NCBI GenBank assembly: GCA_964019135.1 | Contig: OZ025257.1 | Location: 16,829,971 to 16,893,970 of the forward strand | Reading direction: 5' to 3' | Source: Arenicola marina | Lineage: Eukaryota > Annelida > Polychaeta > Arenicolidae | Length of the DNA: 64,000 nt | Shown: in pieces, positions 35,301-47,973 of the stretch | Position numbering within the stretch: the first letter of the stretch is position 1 | How the letters are laid out: each line of letters opens with the position of its first letter | Notes under the pieces: model-generated | Told to the model about the DNA's origin: nothing | The model's input: the letters and a program-made list of their open reading frames with translations, nothing else | Database searches by the model: none | Translations under genes and position numbers: made by a program

Positions 35301-37136
35301 TGCACTGTATAATATCAATATTCTATTGACAATTCCCCTCCCCTCCCCAAGAAAATGATACCCCAGCCCTTGCAATTACTTGTACCATCTTTAATATTTA
35401 GTTCATGTACTAAACTGTATGTGTTAAATTTATCAATCTATAAACACTTATGCTACATCGTGACAAACTATACTTACACTACATTGTAAGAAACTATGCT
35501 TACACTAAAATTTATAATCCTATTATCCTAAGATATATTTTGGACCAGTTCAGTTTATGCTTGCACACAATTAAGTAGTCTAATTAAAAAACCAATCCAT
35601 CTATCCATAGTGCTTGAGGAATACCTGCTTGATCATGCAGTAACAATATTTGGTGTTCCATGAGATTATGCCCAGGGCCCAGTTCATCGCTGATGCAGCA
35701 CTTTAGTACCAAAGATGATGTGAAAATTGAAGACTTGAAGACGGTACTTACTGATATAGAAAATATCTTTTGGTAAATCATTTAAATATAAATATAAATG
35801 AAATGTATGGAAAGGAAAACAGTGTATTAATTTTATTTATATAATACAGCAATACATTTTTGGGCTTGCAAATATTCAATGCCTAATCTATGTAATGAAA
35901 TATTGAAAATTCTTAATTATATATTTGATACATATGATATATTAAATTACATATCTCTTCTCAATTGTCTGATACATATTTGCTCAATCCATCATAATTA
36001 CTTCATATTTGACAGCTACTCCAAAAAAAAGGTTAAATGTTTGAGAGTGTAAGTGGTCTCCGTTTGAGGCCTCCGAAATGGCCTGCAACTGCTTTGGTCT
36101 CAAGTGGTTGTACTACTTTTCTGATTTTATGTTCAGTTTCACGAGAGCCTTTCGCACATTCACGTACTTTCCGTACAAAAGATCTAAATTCTGAATTCGC
36201 TCGTTCATGTTAACACTGAGTAGAGCAGTGAAAAGAGTATCCTGTGTCTCCGCACCTGTTACGTGGGTGTAGTGCGTCACCTATCGGGCAAGATAGAAAT
36301 GCCGTGACCTTGACCTACGCGCAATACCTAACACCCGCTCTTACTTGTATGAGTTTGAGCGGCGGTACCAGCTTACAATGCGCTACCTCTGTGACTGGGC
36401 AGCGTTCAATCGTTATCAGATTAAGAAACAAATTTATCCTTTAGGGACTAATAGTTAGTCGTTATTGACTGCAATTTACCACTCGGGTAACCCCAGCTTG
36501 CCATTAAAGCAATATACTTAACTGCGCCATCTTAGATTTTTTACATTCTAGAATCAAGACCAAAAAAATTATGATGCATATATGTTTTATATCTCTCAGA
36601 GTCTGTAAAACAATAATTTCAATATAAAACAGCGCGGGTTATTAATATCGCGCGCGGACATGATAGCGAGCCGCGGTCGACATCACACACAAAATACCGA
36701 ACAGCGAACAGGCACGTAGGGATATAAAGCCGGCCACCAACTTCTGCTCCGGCGACCAAATTGCTTCTCTCCGGATAGCCTAAGGCTTTCATGAGGTAAA
36801 TTCAAGACAGAATATACGTATTTGACATGGAAAAGAGGTGAGTAAAAGAAAAAAATTACAGAATATATTGCTTTAACAGTGAGCATTGGAATCTCGCGGG
36901 TTAGGGAGCTGCGCAGACTGTGGGACGTGATCGATGACAGGTATCACTCTCACAGACGCATACCACATGAAGACATATTAAATTACACGTCAAAGAGCAC
37001 CGGGTCAATAATATCAGTTCACATGGCAGAAATCGGCGATCGTTAGTCCAGCTCAAGCGTGATCTATGGAAATGTGAGTGACTCCGAGTAACGGGACTCC
37101 CTACCCAAAAAACTGTTCATGCGATTGAAAAACCGG
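35301..37136. other. AT-rich noncoding interval
   Basis: No gene recognised. Poly-AT content is high at 35400-36000. The stretch at 36880-37130 is less AT-rich but has no exon-like pattern. Confidence 0.35.
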
Positions 37137-37205
37137 GCAATAATACCGGTCCTTGAGGCCGATAATACCGGTCCTTGAGGCCGATAATACCGGTCCTTCA
37201 GGCCG
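37137..37205. repeat. Triple 23-bp tandem repeat
   Basis: The unit GATAATACCGGTCCTTGAGGCC is present three times, the last with TTCAGG. CCGGTC-centred units could be protein-binding sites, but nothing around them supports a function. Confidence 0.8.
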
Positions 37206-39340
37206 TTTATTGATTTTTTAGGCTATGCCGGACTCATTTCGGCCAACCATGATTGGCTTAGATTTAAACTGAATTAAACACAATCCGTGGGTCATTCCAA
37301 GCTGCCGCGTGGGACGTAACGCTTCGTCCGCACAAATACGACACTTCGAATCCGATTTAGATGGTTGTGAGAAACAACTAATAGGTCGAATGTTTCAACG
37401 ACTACGTGATTAACCCACATCATCTTCGGAAAACTGCGTAAGATAAAAATAACAGGAAAATCTTCCTCAACGCAACGTACCGTCTAGTGTCTAGTGACAG
37501 TGACAGACTGACACTGTCTGAGTGAGTTTTGAGTGACGCCGATCGGACTATCGGTCCTAATCATCGATCGAGTAGCTTCAGCTCCGAAGGCGAAAGAGTA
37601 GATAAACTGTAAATAACACATTAATATGTATTGGTGTCACGTAAATGGCGCGCGATTTAGTACCGCCATCTGACAGTCAAGATTAAAACTTTACATGCAG
37701 GATTTTCCCTAAGAAATATTTAATAGTGTTTTCCATGCACATGGATAATGTATTTGGATTCTTATTCAGTTATATACAATGATATAGTATGACATGATTA
37801 AATATTGTTTGTGGGCCCCCTATAATTCCAGTATTAACGGTACATTGTCGAAAATCTAATATTGCTATCATTTAATACACTTAATATTGAAACAGATAGA
37901 GTGATCATTATATTTGTTGTTTTAAGAGACTAAGCCTAGCCAAATCAGACAGTAATAGGTTCAATGGATCTATGTATTTAGAACCTATTGATATAAATAC
38001 AAATACCTATATTGGCAAATTCTATATATAACATTGTGTTGCATTTGTTTGTTTCTTAAAACTTACAGGTAGGTACATATGATAACTCCATATATGTTAA
38101 TAGATCTACTACCAAGATCAAGTGCATTTTCAAGAGAATATTTTGAATGGTGCATTTTTCTTCATGAACAAATTTAAGAGCTATAATAGTGGCAATTATA
38201 TTATTAAAAAGAATATTATATGAGACATAACTAACTTGGACTACTTTTCTAACTTGGACAACATTATATACAAATTTACAAATGTGTTCAATTTGTATAA
38301 TGGCAATGATATTAGTAAACTAATGATGATTTATTTTAGAAAGTTAAGTAAATTATATTAAATGAAATGCAAATACACGTATTAGTAGAGAATGAATACT
38401 AATATGTACATGTAGGCAAAATGGGAAATATGACCATTGAAATATTTTATCAAATGGTTATACTTTTCAAAGTCTGTACGCATAGTTGTATGTAATTTAA
38501 TAGTCCTTTACCTGGCACCTTTCATTAAGTAATTAAGTCATTTATATCATTATTAAACTATCATAGATAATATACAGACTAGCCCCCTGAACACTAAACA
38601 ATTTATCAATCAGTTAAGCCTTGAGCTTGTGTAGTCAATGCAATGCCACACATGTGAGTAGATCTCTTATATCAAATGAATGAAACTTATACTAGTCATT
38701 TTGGTTTTCCTAAAATCGGGGATGTTTGTCAACGACATTAAAGAAAAGTGACTAATAATAGATGAGGAGAATACTGACGTGTTTCTATCTATGCTTGGAA
38801 TGCAACTGGTATTTTCACATACATTGGCTTTGTTAAACTGAGTTGTATTTCGCAAAAAATCTGAACAAGGCAAATAATGTAATATAGTGAGCTTAGCCTT
38901 CAATTGTTGAATGTCATGTTAGCAACTCCTGATGGTCTAAGAAATTATATACTGACTCAACAACAATGTCAGTCCATGGTAATGGATATTGTGTAAGTTT
39001 TTATGGTCAACTGCATGTGAATGGAACTGTGAAGTCCACAGATTTAATAATTTATCTCAACCAATTTTCTCTACCAGGTTTCTTTTATTTATTAGTTTGT
39101 TAGGCCAATTAATAGTTTTTTCAACAGATTTAATTTTCAAGGTGAAGACCTTGGCAATTATTCAAATGCAATATTTAGTTTTTTACTTTTCCTTAACTCA
39201 TGGCCTTCTTTGTGCACTTTTTATAAGTACCTTTTTTTGCTTCAAAAGCAATTAAAAAAACAGTACACAAATATAGTACTCTATCTCTTTTGTATCGAAC
39301 GGCTTGACGCATTGTCAGGATTTGTTCTACAACACTGACA
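37206..39340. other. AT-rich noncoding interval
   Basis: No gene recognised. The last part lies next to the first methyltransferase unit. Confidence 0.4.
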
Positions 39341-39344
39341 AAGA

Positions 39345-39440
39345 CTCGTTTTGCTACGCTACAAGGGTGTATGCTTAGTCCGCTGTTGTTCGCCTTCTAT
39401 ATCAGCGAATACATTGACATGCTCTCCGAGGCGCCATAAT
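39345..39440 (+). mobile_element. LINE reverse-transcriptase fragment a
   Basis: The plus strand reads TLQGCMLSPLLFAFYISEYI, the region just before the catalytic YxDD motif of a LINE reverse transcriptase. The same fragment recurs at 41985-42135, 49120-49186 (continuing after the BEL element at 55478) and within 60725-61245. It borders the duplicated methyltransferase 3' flank. Confidence 0.75.
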
Positions 39441-40480
39441 ATCCTGGCTTTGGAAGAATTCAAAATACTGCAATTCAGAGTTTATCGTAACTTTGGCATG
39501 CGTCGGTATACCGCCAGGAAGAATTCTGTACTAACTCCGACATGTCGGAATATTGTATGGCAGGGCAACTTTCGTTTGCAGCGCTGTATTCTTTGACATT
39601 CGTTGGCCATTACAGCGCGTATTTCAGAACATTAAGGAAGTGGTTCCTTTGACATAACTCAAAGAAGTTAAAACGTTTATTTTAATTTAATTTTATTACC
39701 TTTCAAATATACATATAAGTAATTGATAATACCTGAATCAATATACATAAACCATACGGTTGAAATGCCATATTATTGCGTTATTGCTAAATCACAAGGC
39801 CGTAATGTACAAGAACAGCAGACCGGTGGCTTTACTTGATCATATATATCTTATATATATATCAAATTTCTAAAAGAAATCAAAATCATTCGCATCCCTC
39901 TCAATACTTTATAATTATGTACCCGCTTATTTCGACAATATATTAGCATAGTCGGGTATTGCATCATTTTCCCTTGATGGTACATGTATCTATCCGCCAA
40001 GCTGCGTGCTCTGGTCATATAATCCGACAGACGTGATTTACCCCTGTTTACACCTGGTCAATCCAGCAGACGCTTAACAATTAAAAGACTGAATTGGCGC
40101 AATGACATGTAATATGTTATTTTAGGAAGACACCGAAATACAATTGCCTTCCATGTATGATGTTCTATCTAACCATTGTGTCATAGCCAATTGTACAAAG
40201 CCTAGGTTGGTTATTATACTTATCTCTGAATCTAGATATTTTCGATCTATTTAATTCATATATCCATAGTTTTTTTTATATAACAAGGTCTCACATACAC
40301 GTAAACACATTTATTTCGATCGTAATAGCAATATTTTACCGACCTGAACATTATTATGTTACAGTATTATGCATTTCACGGTATGCGGCAACAAGTAGAT
40401 TTGAATTGTGAAACCCCATATATATATTAGACTATGTTAATAAAAAAAACACGTATATATATATATTAAATTATTGCATG
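39440..40480. repeat. Methyltransferase-unit 3' flank, unit 1
   Basis: This aligns with 47130-47800 and 61380-62034 in the same orientation. Shared strings include TACATAAACCATACGGT, CACAAGGCCGTAAT, CTTGATCATATATATCTTA, TCTATCCGCCAAGCTGCGTG and GACAGACGTGAT. It is noncoding and lies downstream of the minus-strand methyltransferase, so it may include 3' UTR and terminator sequence. Confidence 0.75.
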
Positions 40481-40666
40481 CAACATAACTATATCAATAT
40501 CAGTCTTGCCGGGCTACAATTCCTTCCAACAAAAGGGCTGTGTCGACATCATTGAGGGCCTTTTTTTATCTATATAACATATTCCTTAAGACCACAAGTT
40601 GAACCCACGCCGACCTATGTAACAACATTACGGTCTGGAACCGAGTCACGTGGACATGTAGTTTCT

Positions 40667-41605
40667 CTAACTGATAAAGTAAGGATTTAACCTCCCTACT
40701 GAAAACCCTTGTGTCTTTTCTGGTTTATAGTTGCAATGAAATATCTCGATGACCTGCCCTGCCCTCTTGGCTGACTCCCAAACGTCGCCCAGCTCCTTAA
40801 TCCACCTGCCTTTGTCCGGGTAGTTGTCCAGCAGGATGATGTTGTCCACGCTGGCCATCTGCCGGAAGTTATTGTAGTCCGCAAGACACACTGGGTTTGT
40901 GTGGCCCCCATCGATGGATATGACGTCACACTTCACTGCGGGATTCGCTTGGCGGAACGCCGGAATCGATGTCGTAGAATCGCCCCACGTGACCGTCAGT
41001 CTCCCTGGAAACCGTTGCTCTAGGTAATCGGCCATTGGGTGTGCGTAGCCATGTTTACCGATGTCGAAGGAGTACACAGTGGTGTTGGGGTTAGCTTGTA
41101 GCCACATAAAACTGCTGTGGCCACCATTAAACCCGGTCTCACATACTGTCCTGACAAACGGCGCTCGCACTATATGGTAATAGGCGATAAACTCTTCTAT
41201 GAACTTTGCACTTGTGCCCTCCCGTATGCCACCCACCGCCTTTAACCTTTCCCTAAACAGATCATACTCCCATTGGAATGTGTCAGGAAAAGGATAATCC
41301 TTGTCCACGTTCTTGAATAAATCCTGACAACGCGCCAAGCCGTTCGGTACAAAAAAGAAAATATCATCCCAGTTCCATGTGGGTCTGAGCAGGCTGACAG
41401 GACCCTCGGGCCGGCTGGGTGGCCGGCCTAGTACGATGGAACCCAAGGCCGCCGTGGTCCGGGAGTAACCACTGTGACCGGTGCTGTACAGATACAGGAC
41501 GCCGAGGAGAACGAGGGCTGGGTAGAGCCACAGGCAGGCCCTCTTGTGGAGACACCATCTGGAACTGTGAGGGCCACGTTGGGCCAAATCTGGCGCTTGC
41601 ATCAT
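40667..41605 (-). CDS. Membrane-anchored class I SAM-dependent methyltransferase, paralogue 1
   Basis: A 312-aa type II membrane protein. A basic cytoplasmic N-terminus is followed by one hydrophobic helix at about residues 24-43 (LWLYPALVLLGVLYLY), a stem to about 78, and a lumenal or extracellular catalytic domain. SAM-site motif I is CETGFNGGHSS (155-165). ISIDGGHTNP (229-238) and ILLDNYPD (257-264) are the acidic motifs typical of the Methyltransf_24/COMT-like fold. The substrate is unknown; Golgi or ER residence is inferred from topology. The start MMQ is used because it is shared with paralogue 2 in a fair Kozak context (CAACATGA). The frame is open further upstream to 41926, across promoter-like sequence; the adjoining segment (CYIHVIRI...VLFN) is also similar in both genes, so a longer N-terminus is not excluded. 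The gene is a single exon. It lies between a duplicated 3' flank and a duplicated promoter module. Confidence 0.85.
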   Translation of the reverse strand: MMQAPDLAQRGPHSSRWCLHKRACLWLYPALVLLGVLYLYSTGHSGYSRTTAALGSIVLGRPPSRPEGPVSLLRPTWNWDDIFFFVPNGLARCQDLFKNVDKDYPFPDTFQWEYDLFRERLKAVGGIREGTSAKFIEEFIAYYHIVRAPFVRTVCETGFNGGHSSFMWLQANPNTTVYSFDIGKHGYAHPMADYLEQRFPGRLTVTWGDSTTSIPAFRQANPAVKCDVISIDGGHTNPVCLADYNNFRQMASVDNIILLDNYPDKGRWIKELGDVWESAKRAGQVIEIFHCNYKPEKTQGFSVGRLNPYFIS

Positions 41606-41749
41606 GTTGAATAAAACACGTAGTTCTTGGCCAAATTCGTCAATCCTTATAACATGGATGTAGCATAGGTTAGATAGACGGCAGCGGCTTGTATCAGAAA
41701 AGCAATGATCGGTCAATTTAATAGTTGCATTCGTATGTTGTACCTTCGA

Positions 41750-41965
41750 CTGCGACATGCGATGATTGGCTAAGACCCGCGAACAATCACCCACTATATA
41801 GACACTGATGGATGAGGTGAAACCATCCGACAACACACGTGGCGCATGCCCCAAGGTGATGAACAACCTGGTGATTCCATTAGACGGTCGATGGGATCGA
41901 TCTTCTGACAGGTTTCGTCTTAACATTGCGTAGTTAATGCATCACTGATGACCATATAGTGTCGA
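41750..41965 (-). promoter_or_regulatory. Methyltransferase promoter module, unit 1
   Basis: This module is repeated at 44250-44640 and 59540-59890, with a shorter relative at 49010-49110. Shared parts are GCGATGRTTGGCT (a CCAAT box on the minus strand), CACAGACACTGGTGGATGAG or variant, CACGTGGCGC (41836), GGGATCGATCTTCTG and AACATTGCGTAGTTAATGCATCACTG. A minus-strand CTATATAG at about 41795 could be a TATA box. The CACGTG E-box survives in all four copies. Confidence 0.55.
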
Positions 41966-41984
41966 AATATGACTATTTGGATTG

Positions 41985-42270
41985 ACTGTAATCGATATTG
42001 TACGATCAATATTGTACGATCAAAATATACAAGACTTAGGTCAGCAATAAGTAAACATCATGTATTGACTAGCAATTTCAACTGCTGTATTGCTACGCGA
42101 CAAGGGTTAATGCTTAGCCAGCTGTTGGTCGGCTTGTATCACATGGATATAACATAGGAAAGATAGAAGGCAGCGACTTGTACCATAAAAGGACAGTCAA
42201 TGCCGTCATTAATACGTAAAGGCCAATTGTAGTTGCATTCGTATGTTATAGCGAGCGCAAAGGAAGCTCT
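41985..42270 (+). mobile_element. LINE reverse-transcriptase fragment b fused to a methyltransferase 5' remnant
   Basis: The plus strand 41985-42135 reads like reverse transcriptase (IVRS, then ATRQGLMLSQLLVGLY). From about 42136 to 42265 the sequence switches to a decayed copy of the methyltransferase 5' region (ACATGGATATAACATAGGAA, AGATAGAAGGCAGCGACTTG, AGTTGCATTCGTATGTT), matching 41650-41735. It marks an old duplication joint. Confidence 0.6.
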
Positions 42271-43027
42271 TAAGATAACATGCATGCATAATCAAAGTCC
42301 ATTTCAAGCATAGGCTTAGGACTTTCATTTCGCGTAACAGCCCCCATGATACGTTTATGAGTAAGGAGCAACTTTCAGCGGCATCAAAAAATTACCCCCT
42401 AAACACTGGTCGAAATGTGTTATGTCAAGTCCTTGACAATTAAATTATCCACCCTAAAAAAGTTACTGATAAATTATTGAAACGCTAACACTTCATTTAC
42501 GCCTGAGATTAAAATACATTTATGATTTGGTTTAACGATCCGCGCTAAATATTCCTTGCCACTCACCCGGCAGAGGGCGCTCCGGCTGTGTTTTACTAGT
42601 CAGACTTGTGCCCGACCTGCAACTGACTGTTTCCGCTTTCACTGATTAGTTCGCGTCCACATGCACAGTCGCCCCCGTAAACGGAACGCCACCTACCGGC
42701 ATCGTAAACTATGAGCATTTCCGTTTAACAAAATGGCCGGTCGTCTGCTAGCTTTGCTCACCTGCTTACTTGAACTACTTGAAATCCCCGTTTTCGCAAA
42801 ACTGATAATGTGATGAAACAACGATCACAGATAAGTGTTACTTAATTCATTGAGCAAAACTGCGTGTAATTCTACGCCATTCGACAGTTTGTTTACCTGC
42901 TTTTGCACTCTGTCAGACTGTCTCTGAGCTGTTGAACTGGCTGCACTGCCACACGTGTCGGTGTGGCCAGTGTGACTCATTTTTACTGTCTCGGGCTGTC
43001 ACTGTGTCAAGCACACACCGTCACCAT

Positions 43028-43088
43028 GGTCACTGTGTCAGACACCCACACAGTCACTGCGTCAGACACCCACACAGTCACAGCGTCA
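43028..43088. repeat. Short tandem of CAGACACCCACACAGTCAC
   Basis: Two adjacent units differ by a few bases, within a CAC/GTC-rich stretch that also contains GTGTCA palindrome parts. No function visible. Confidence 0.6.
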
Positions 43089-43798
43089 ATGTCAGTGGCA
43101 TTTGACCCTGACAATTTTGCTCTCACCTAATTTTAGGCTAGCCTAGCTGCATGATTACAATTTTCAATTTCAGGCCCGAATCCAGGGATGTATGGAAGGA
43201 TATCATCCATTTTGCTTCAATTGTTATGCAATGGCAGCAATTTAACCGTAAAAAATTGTACAAAAAAAAAAATTGGCTCTCTGGACCGGCCATGTTTTTT
43301 TTCGAATTTCTTCAGCGCTAATAAAGATAAATGAATAACATTGGGATACTTATTTTTCATAGTATAAGAGTGAAACAGAAATAATGCTATTGGCAATTGA
43401 TATGCCAAAACTATTTCCGTAAACAATTGTCAATTATCAATAGACTGATTACACAATCGGTAAAAGGCTGGTAAACATACTAAGTAGTTTGTTTAGAATC
43501 TCACAAAAAAAGTTATCTATTTATACAACCTTTTGGTACAGTTTTTCTCCAATTTATATGAATAAAGTCAATGCAAATTTAATTTAGGTCACCATCAAAG
43601 GTACCTGCACAATCACAAACATTAACATAAGTTCAATGAAAGATAATTTACAAGAAAACTAAAATTTTCACAAAATATTTTGTTCCCCATAAATTACTGA
43701 AAATCAGCCTTTTTTGCATGGAAATATGGCCATATTGTCAATTGCTTTATGAACTAGCACACTAGCATGACATTGTCTTACTAGCCTAATTTACCATA

Positions 43799-43877
43799 TA
43801 AAGTTGGATGATCACAGTATGCAATGTAAGGCTTTGTCTTCAAAACCTTACATTACATAATGTGATCATCCTTTTAT
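43799..43877. repeat. Imperfect hairpin (about 35-bp arms)
   Basis: The left arm GGATGATCACAGTATGCAATG... pairs with the right arm ...CATTACATAATGTGATCATCC, separated by a loop of about five bases (TCTTC). A few mismatches interrupt the stem. The size fits a tiny MITE or a pre-miRNA-like hairpin; nothing in the sequence decides between them. Confidence 0.6.
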
Positions 43878-44249
43878 AATTTCAAAGTTTCACATATATT
43901 TTTGATCTGACTTTGTATCAAGATTAACAGTCATTGCCTATATAATATATTCAAAATGTTTAATCACCAATTGTTTGACACAAAAACTACCCAAAAAACA
44001 GACTATTTTAGCCTGACTCAAATTTGACATATATCTGGTAATCAGGGCCAAATACCTATGTAGTTAAGTGGTGTTTACAATCAGGTGTTGTCGTACTGTA
44101 TTTATGTGACTAATACACTTGTATTAGCGATTATTATAGATGAAATGCACTAGAAATCTGAAACACTTCCCATAGTCTTTCTAGATATATTCAGGTAATT
44201 CAGACCATCAGCACTTTAGTCTAGAAATAGTAAAACTTTCTCGATCCAT

Positions 44250-44640
44250 AAATAGTTGCGCTCGCCCTTTTAGGTTTTACCGATATGACATATTACCTTC
44301 GGCTGTGACATGCGATGGTTGGCTAAGCCCCCGCGAACCATCATCCACTACACAGACACTGGTGGATGAGGTAAAAAAATCAGGCAACACACGTGGCGCC
44401 TGCCCTGTGTTGGCGAACAGCTTGTGATTGCATTAGACGGCCGATGGGATCGATCTTCTGAGAGGGCGTTTTATTAACATTGCGTAGTTAATGCATCACT
44501 GATGACCATAGAGATTCGAAATATCAAACCAAAAATGTCATGGCATAGAGGAGCCATGCAAGAGGAACACCATACTCGTTTTCGAAGAAATACATGCGCT
44601 ATTTATTCTATATAAGCATAGACATTTGCCGCTCAACTTG
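44250..44640 (-). promoter_or_regulatory. Orphan copy of the methyltransferase promoter module (unit 1)
   Basis: It aligns best with 59540-59890 (long shared runs such as GAGATTCGAAATATCAAACC and GAAATACATNCGCTATTTATTC) and with 41750-41965. CACGTGGCGCC is at 44390. No methyltransferase coding sequence follows on the minus strand, so it is either a relic promoter of a lost gene or a regulatory element of the array. Confidence 0.6.
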
Positions 44641-46180
44641 TAGCTCTGAAGCCGGCTAATGGGCCCTTCTCAAAATGTATGCATGCGGCACCAGAACGAG
44701 GCTGCCCGCGCAGCAACGCGAAAGTATTTTTTTACCCTTGACACTAAACAGTGAGGTATGACGCATTGATGGACTCAACAACAACAACTCAGTAGCTTGA
44801 AAAGAGCTAAATCATTAGTTGATTATTTAAAGTGGTTAAAACTGAATGAGAAACACATAATTTAATGGCGTGTCCTATGTGTCAGTTGGCCTTATCTCAA
44901 ATTAATATGGCATTGTCCACCACCATACAGTCGCCCTTCTGGGGCCATCTCTTTCTTTGGGGGTTACCCTATGGAGTACTGTGGTGGGGACATGGTAATA
45001 CATGTAATTCTGCATGTATTTACTATGCCTCTTTCTGACAGATTACAACTAATACTGATTGGCTGGGAGCAATTTACCAAAGACGATTTTAATTGGAGCG
45101 CTTTAAGAAAGACGTGGTGCCGTTCTCTTCAGACTCACGTCAAGTTTGTGTGCATAATAGACTGAACATTACTGTGGTTTATATCGTCCGCATATATTCT
45201 TACCCGCTATATAAACATTGGGGGGCTAGAACAAGACATCGTCCTGTAAACAAAACATATCAACATGAATAGGTGTGTTTCTCAGGACATTGTAGGACCC
45301 ACATACATACACATCCGACACATATACCACTGAAGCTGTCCAGGAGAAGCCTCAAGTGATAGTAGAAATCTGTCACAGGTGCAAATGAAAAGCAATACCC
45401 GGAAAGAAATACAAGAACTTCAGTCAAACTTGGCTGAAGAGGACAAAGACATTGAATTAATGAGAAAATAAGTCGTCATTGAGCGTTTTGAACTTTGACA
45501 ATGGTATGATCAACTTTTGTTACAGGCTTTCCTAATTACCATGTGGCTCGAACCATCAGCCCAGCATCTTCAGGTTGCAAAGACTCCTGCAATATATACC
45601 TACAACCGGCATCCACTGCTTGAACGATAATAATTAATGCAATTATAATGTAACACGAAGCATTATTATTATTGCAATAGTAACATTTTTAATTCGAATA
45701 TTAATTGATCAAGTGCACTTTATCGTCTCAACCCGATTTATTTATTTGCCATAGCTAGACAATCCGTGGAGTGACCCCCAGCTTTTAGATGTTCCAGATT
45801 TTAGATGTTCCATTACTTCTGGATAACGCTGTTGTCATCAGCCTCAGCGTACTTTTTCAAATGCCAGGCTCGTGTACTGAATGGTTTCTTGGGAAGTTTT
45901 GGAATACGCGAAGACTTGCTTTCATGACAGTTTCATGAAGAAACAAACTTGTCTCTCGTGTTATGGATATAAACGTCGTTGAACTGGCCTTTGCTGGTGT
46001 GGTTATGTCCTGACAATGTACTACACTTCTTAACATATTCTTCAACAAATGTAAATATAAAGCCAGGAACAATAAAAAGTCACGATCGCTCTGTAAAACC
46101 GACGGATTATGCGAAACACCCGAGAGTTTAGTGCCAGTCACCATGTTATAGCGCCGCATGCAGTAGGACCGCTGCAATGG
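44641..46180. other. Noncoding interval private to unit 1
   Basis: No gene recognised. The matching position in unit 2 (about 59890) lacks most of this sequence, so it is probably an insertion in unit 1 or a loss in unit 2. Confidence 0.35.
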
Positions 46181-46850
46181 TAGCCTCGTTCTGGATTATT
46201 CATGAGATAATATTAAGAAGGGTCTATTGTAGCTGGACACCGCCCATGAGGACAGCGATACCCATTCATCATTGTCACGTTATGAAGTGAATGAAAAATG
46301 TACACAACACAATATAAAGATGAGACGCAATTAGCAATTTACGCAGACGCAGCAGAAATATCAACAACAAGCTGACCATGCAGAATAAATAATCTAATTA
46401 TACCGAAGTAAAATTTGGATGGTTATCGTTACTAAATCTTAGAAAGATTCAAACCAAAGACTATTGAATATATCTTTAATCCCGCAATCATATCAAAATA
46501 TAGATGACACGCTTTAAAACTGCTGCTTTATCAACATAAATATATATCAATATATATATATATATATAGTCAAGAGAAAACAAGCGGCTCCCCCCCCCCC
46601 CACTTCCGTTACGAAGGTCGCACTCTTGTAATTTAACTGCGACCTTATTTTATAACTTTTACATTCATAAACGTCTGGCACTGGCAAAACCTATCCTAAC
46701 ACATGATACTCAGCCTACACTATCACATGGCACAGCCTGCAGCATATGGAACTCCATCCAGAACACATCGTAATCAGTCACATCCGATTGATTCTCTCTG
46801 CTCTCTATTAGCAGGTGCCCATATATATACGGCCTACACGAACACTTTCA
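46181..46850. repeat. Intergenic duplicate, unit 1
   Basis: This aligns with 59900-60690: CACCCATTCATCATTGTCACGTTAT, TTTACGCAGACRCAGCAGAA, GACCATGCAGAATAAAT, CAAGCGGMTC and GGTCGCACTCTTGT are shared in order. It includes a TA microsatellite near 46540-46568 and a C-run near 46591. Noncoding. Confidence 0.7.
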
Positions 46851-47129
46851 AGAACACTCAAATATTACAAATACTGTCAACTTATGCTCACATGTGACAC
46901 AATGATTATGAAATCATCTGTTACTATCTGCCCGACCTTTTCCCTGACCACTTCCTTTAAAATACAACAAATATAACTTTGCTATTCGGCCCCTTCTTAA
47001 GACACGCTCGGAACAGGAAACATATAATAAACACGATTGATATTCTGTTCACTGATGTGACAATCATATAAATCCCGCCTTAACAGTCATGACACAGTTT
47101 TCACAGTGTTTTCCTTCTCGTGACAAAGG

Positions 47130-47800
47130 CATATGCTCAGACGAAGATTATGTTCTAACTTCGACATGTCGGAATACCGTATGACAGGATATGTTTCATT
47201 TGCAATGCTTCATCCTAATTTTCCCAGACGTTGGCATATGTCACGCTTATCTCGGAACGTACAGACAATTGTTCGTTTGAATTTTATTTTATTACCCATC
47301 AAGTACATAATTATACCATCCAATTGATGCATTACATGTAGCTGAAGAAATATACATGAACCAAACGGTTTTAATCCAATCTTGATGCTAACTCACAAAG
47401 CCATAATGCACAAGAAGAGTTGCTTCACTTGATCACATATATCTTAGAAACAAATTTTAAAATCATTCACATCCCCTCAACAGCTTATGATAAAATAATC
47501 CCCACGTTTAGTTCGACGTAATATTACATGATTTGTCCTTTGAACGTGCATGTTATCTATCCGCCAAGATGTGTACATGGTGGCTGTTCATATCCTGCGA
47601 CAGACGTGATATATCCCTGTTGACATCTGGTCGCCCAAAAACCGCTTAACTGTTTAAATACACGTGTTACATATAGACCTAAAAACTCTGTACAAGTATA
47701 TTTGAACCGGGAAAACCATACATATATATTTTAGATTATGCCCATACAAGTTCTTTACTACCCATATATATATTATAGCATTGAACAATGTTTGCATAAA
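47130..47800. repeat. Methyltransferase-unit 3' flank, unit 2
   Basis: Counterpart of 39440-40480 and 61380-62034. More diverged than the other two copies. Confidence 0.7.
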
Positions 47801-47973
47801 TATCAGTCTCATGGAGCTACACTGTCTTCCAAAGAAAGGGAGGTGTTGACTCTGTGAGGTACTTTCAAATCTATGTAGAATAGTCTCTGATGCCACAAGT
47901 AGAAGTTGAGCCAACATGGACCTAAGTAACAACGCCCAGACTTGGAACCGAGTCACTAGGACTGGTAGGTTCC

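Larger units (their letters stand above)
42271..44249. other. Noncoding interval
   Basis: No gene recognised. It contains a short GACACCCACACAGTCAC tandem near 43033-43085 and an imperfect long hairpin at 43799-43877. Confidence 0.4.

Noticed and set aside
41606-41926. 107-codon N-terminal extension of methyltransferase 1
   Set aside because: It covers the repeated promoter module and is not matched over its length in paralogue 2. Only the last 23 or so codons are similar, which could be 5' UTR.
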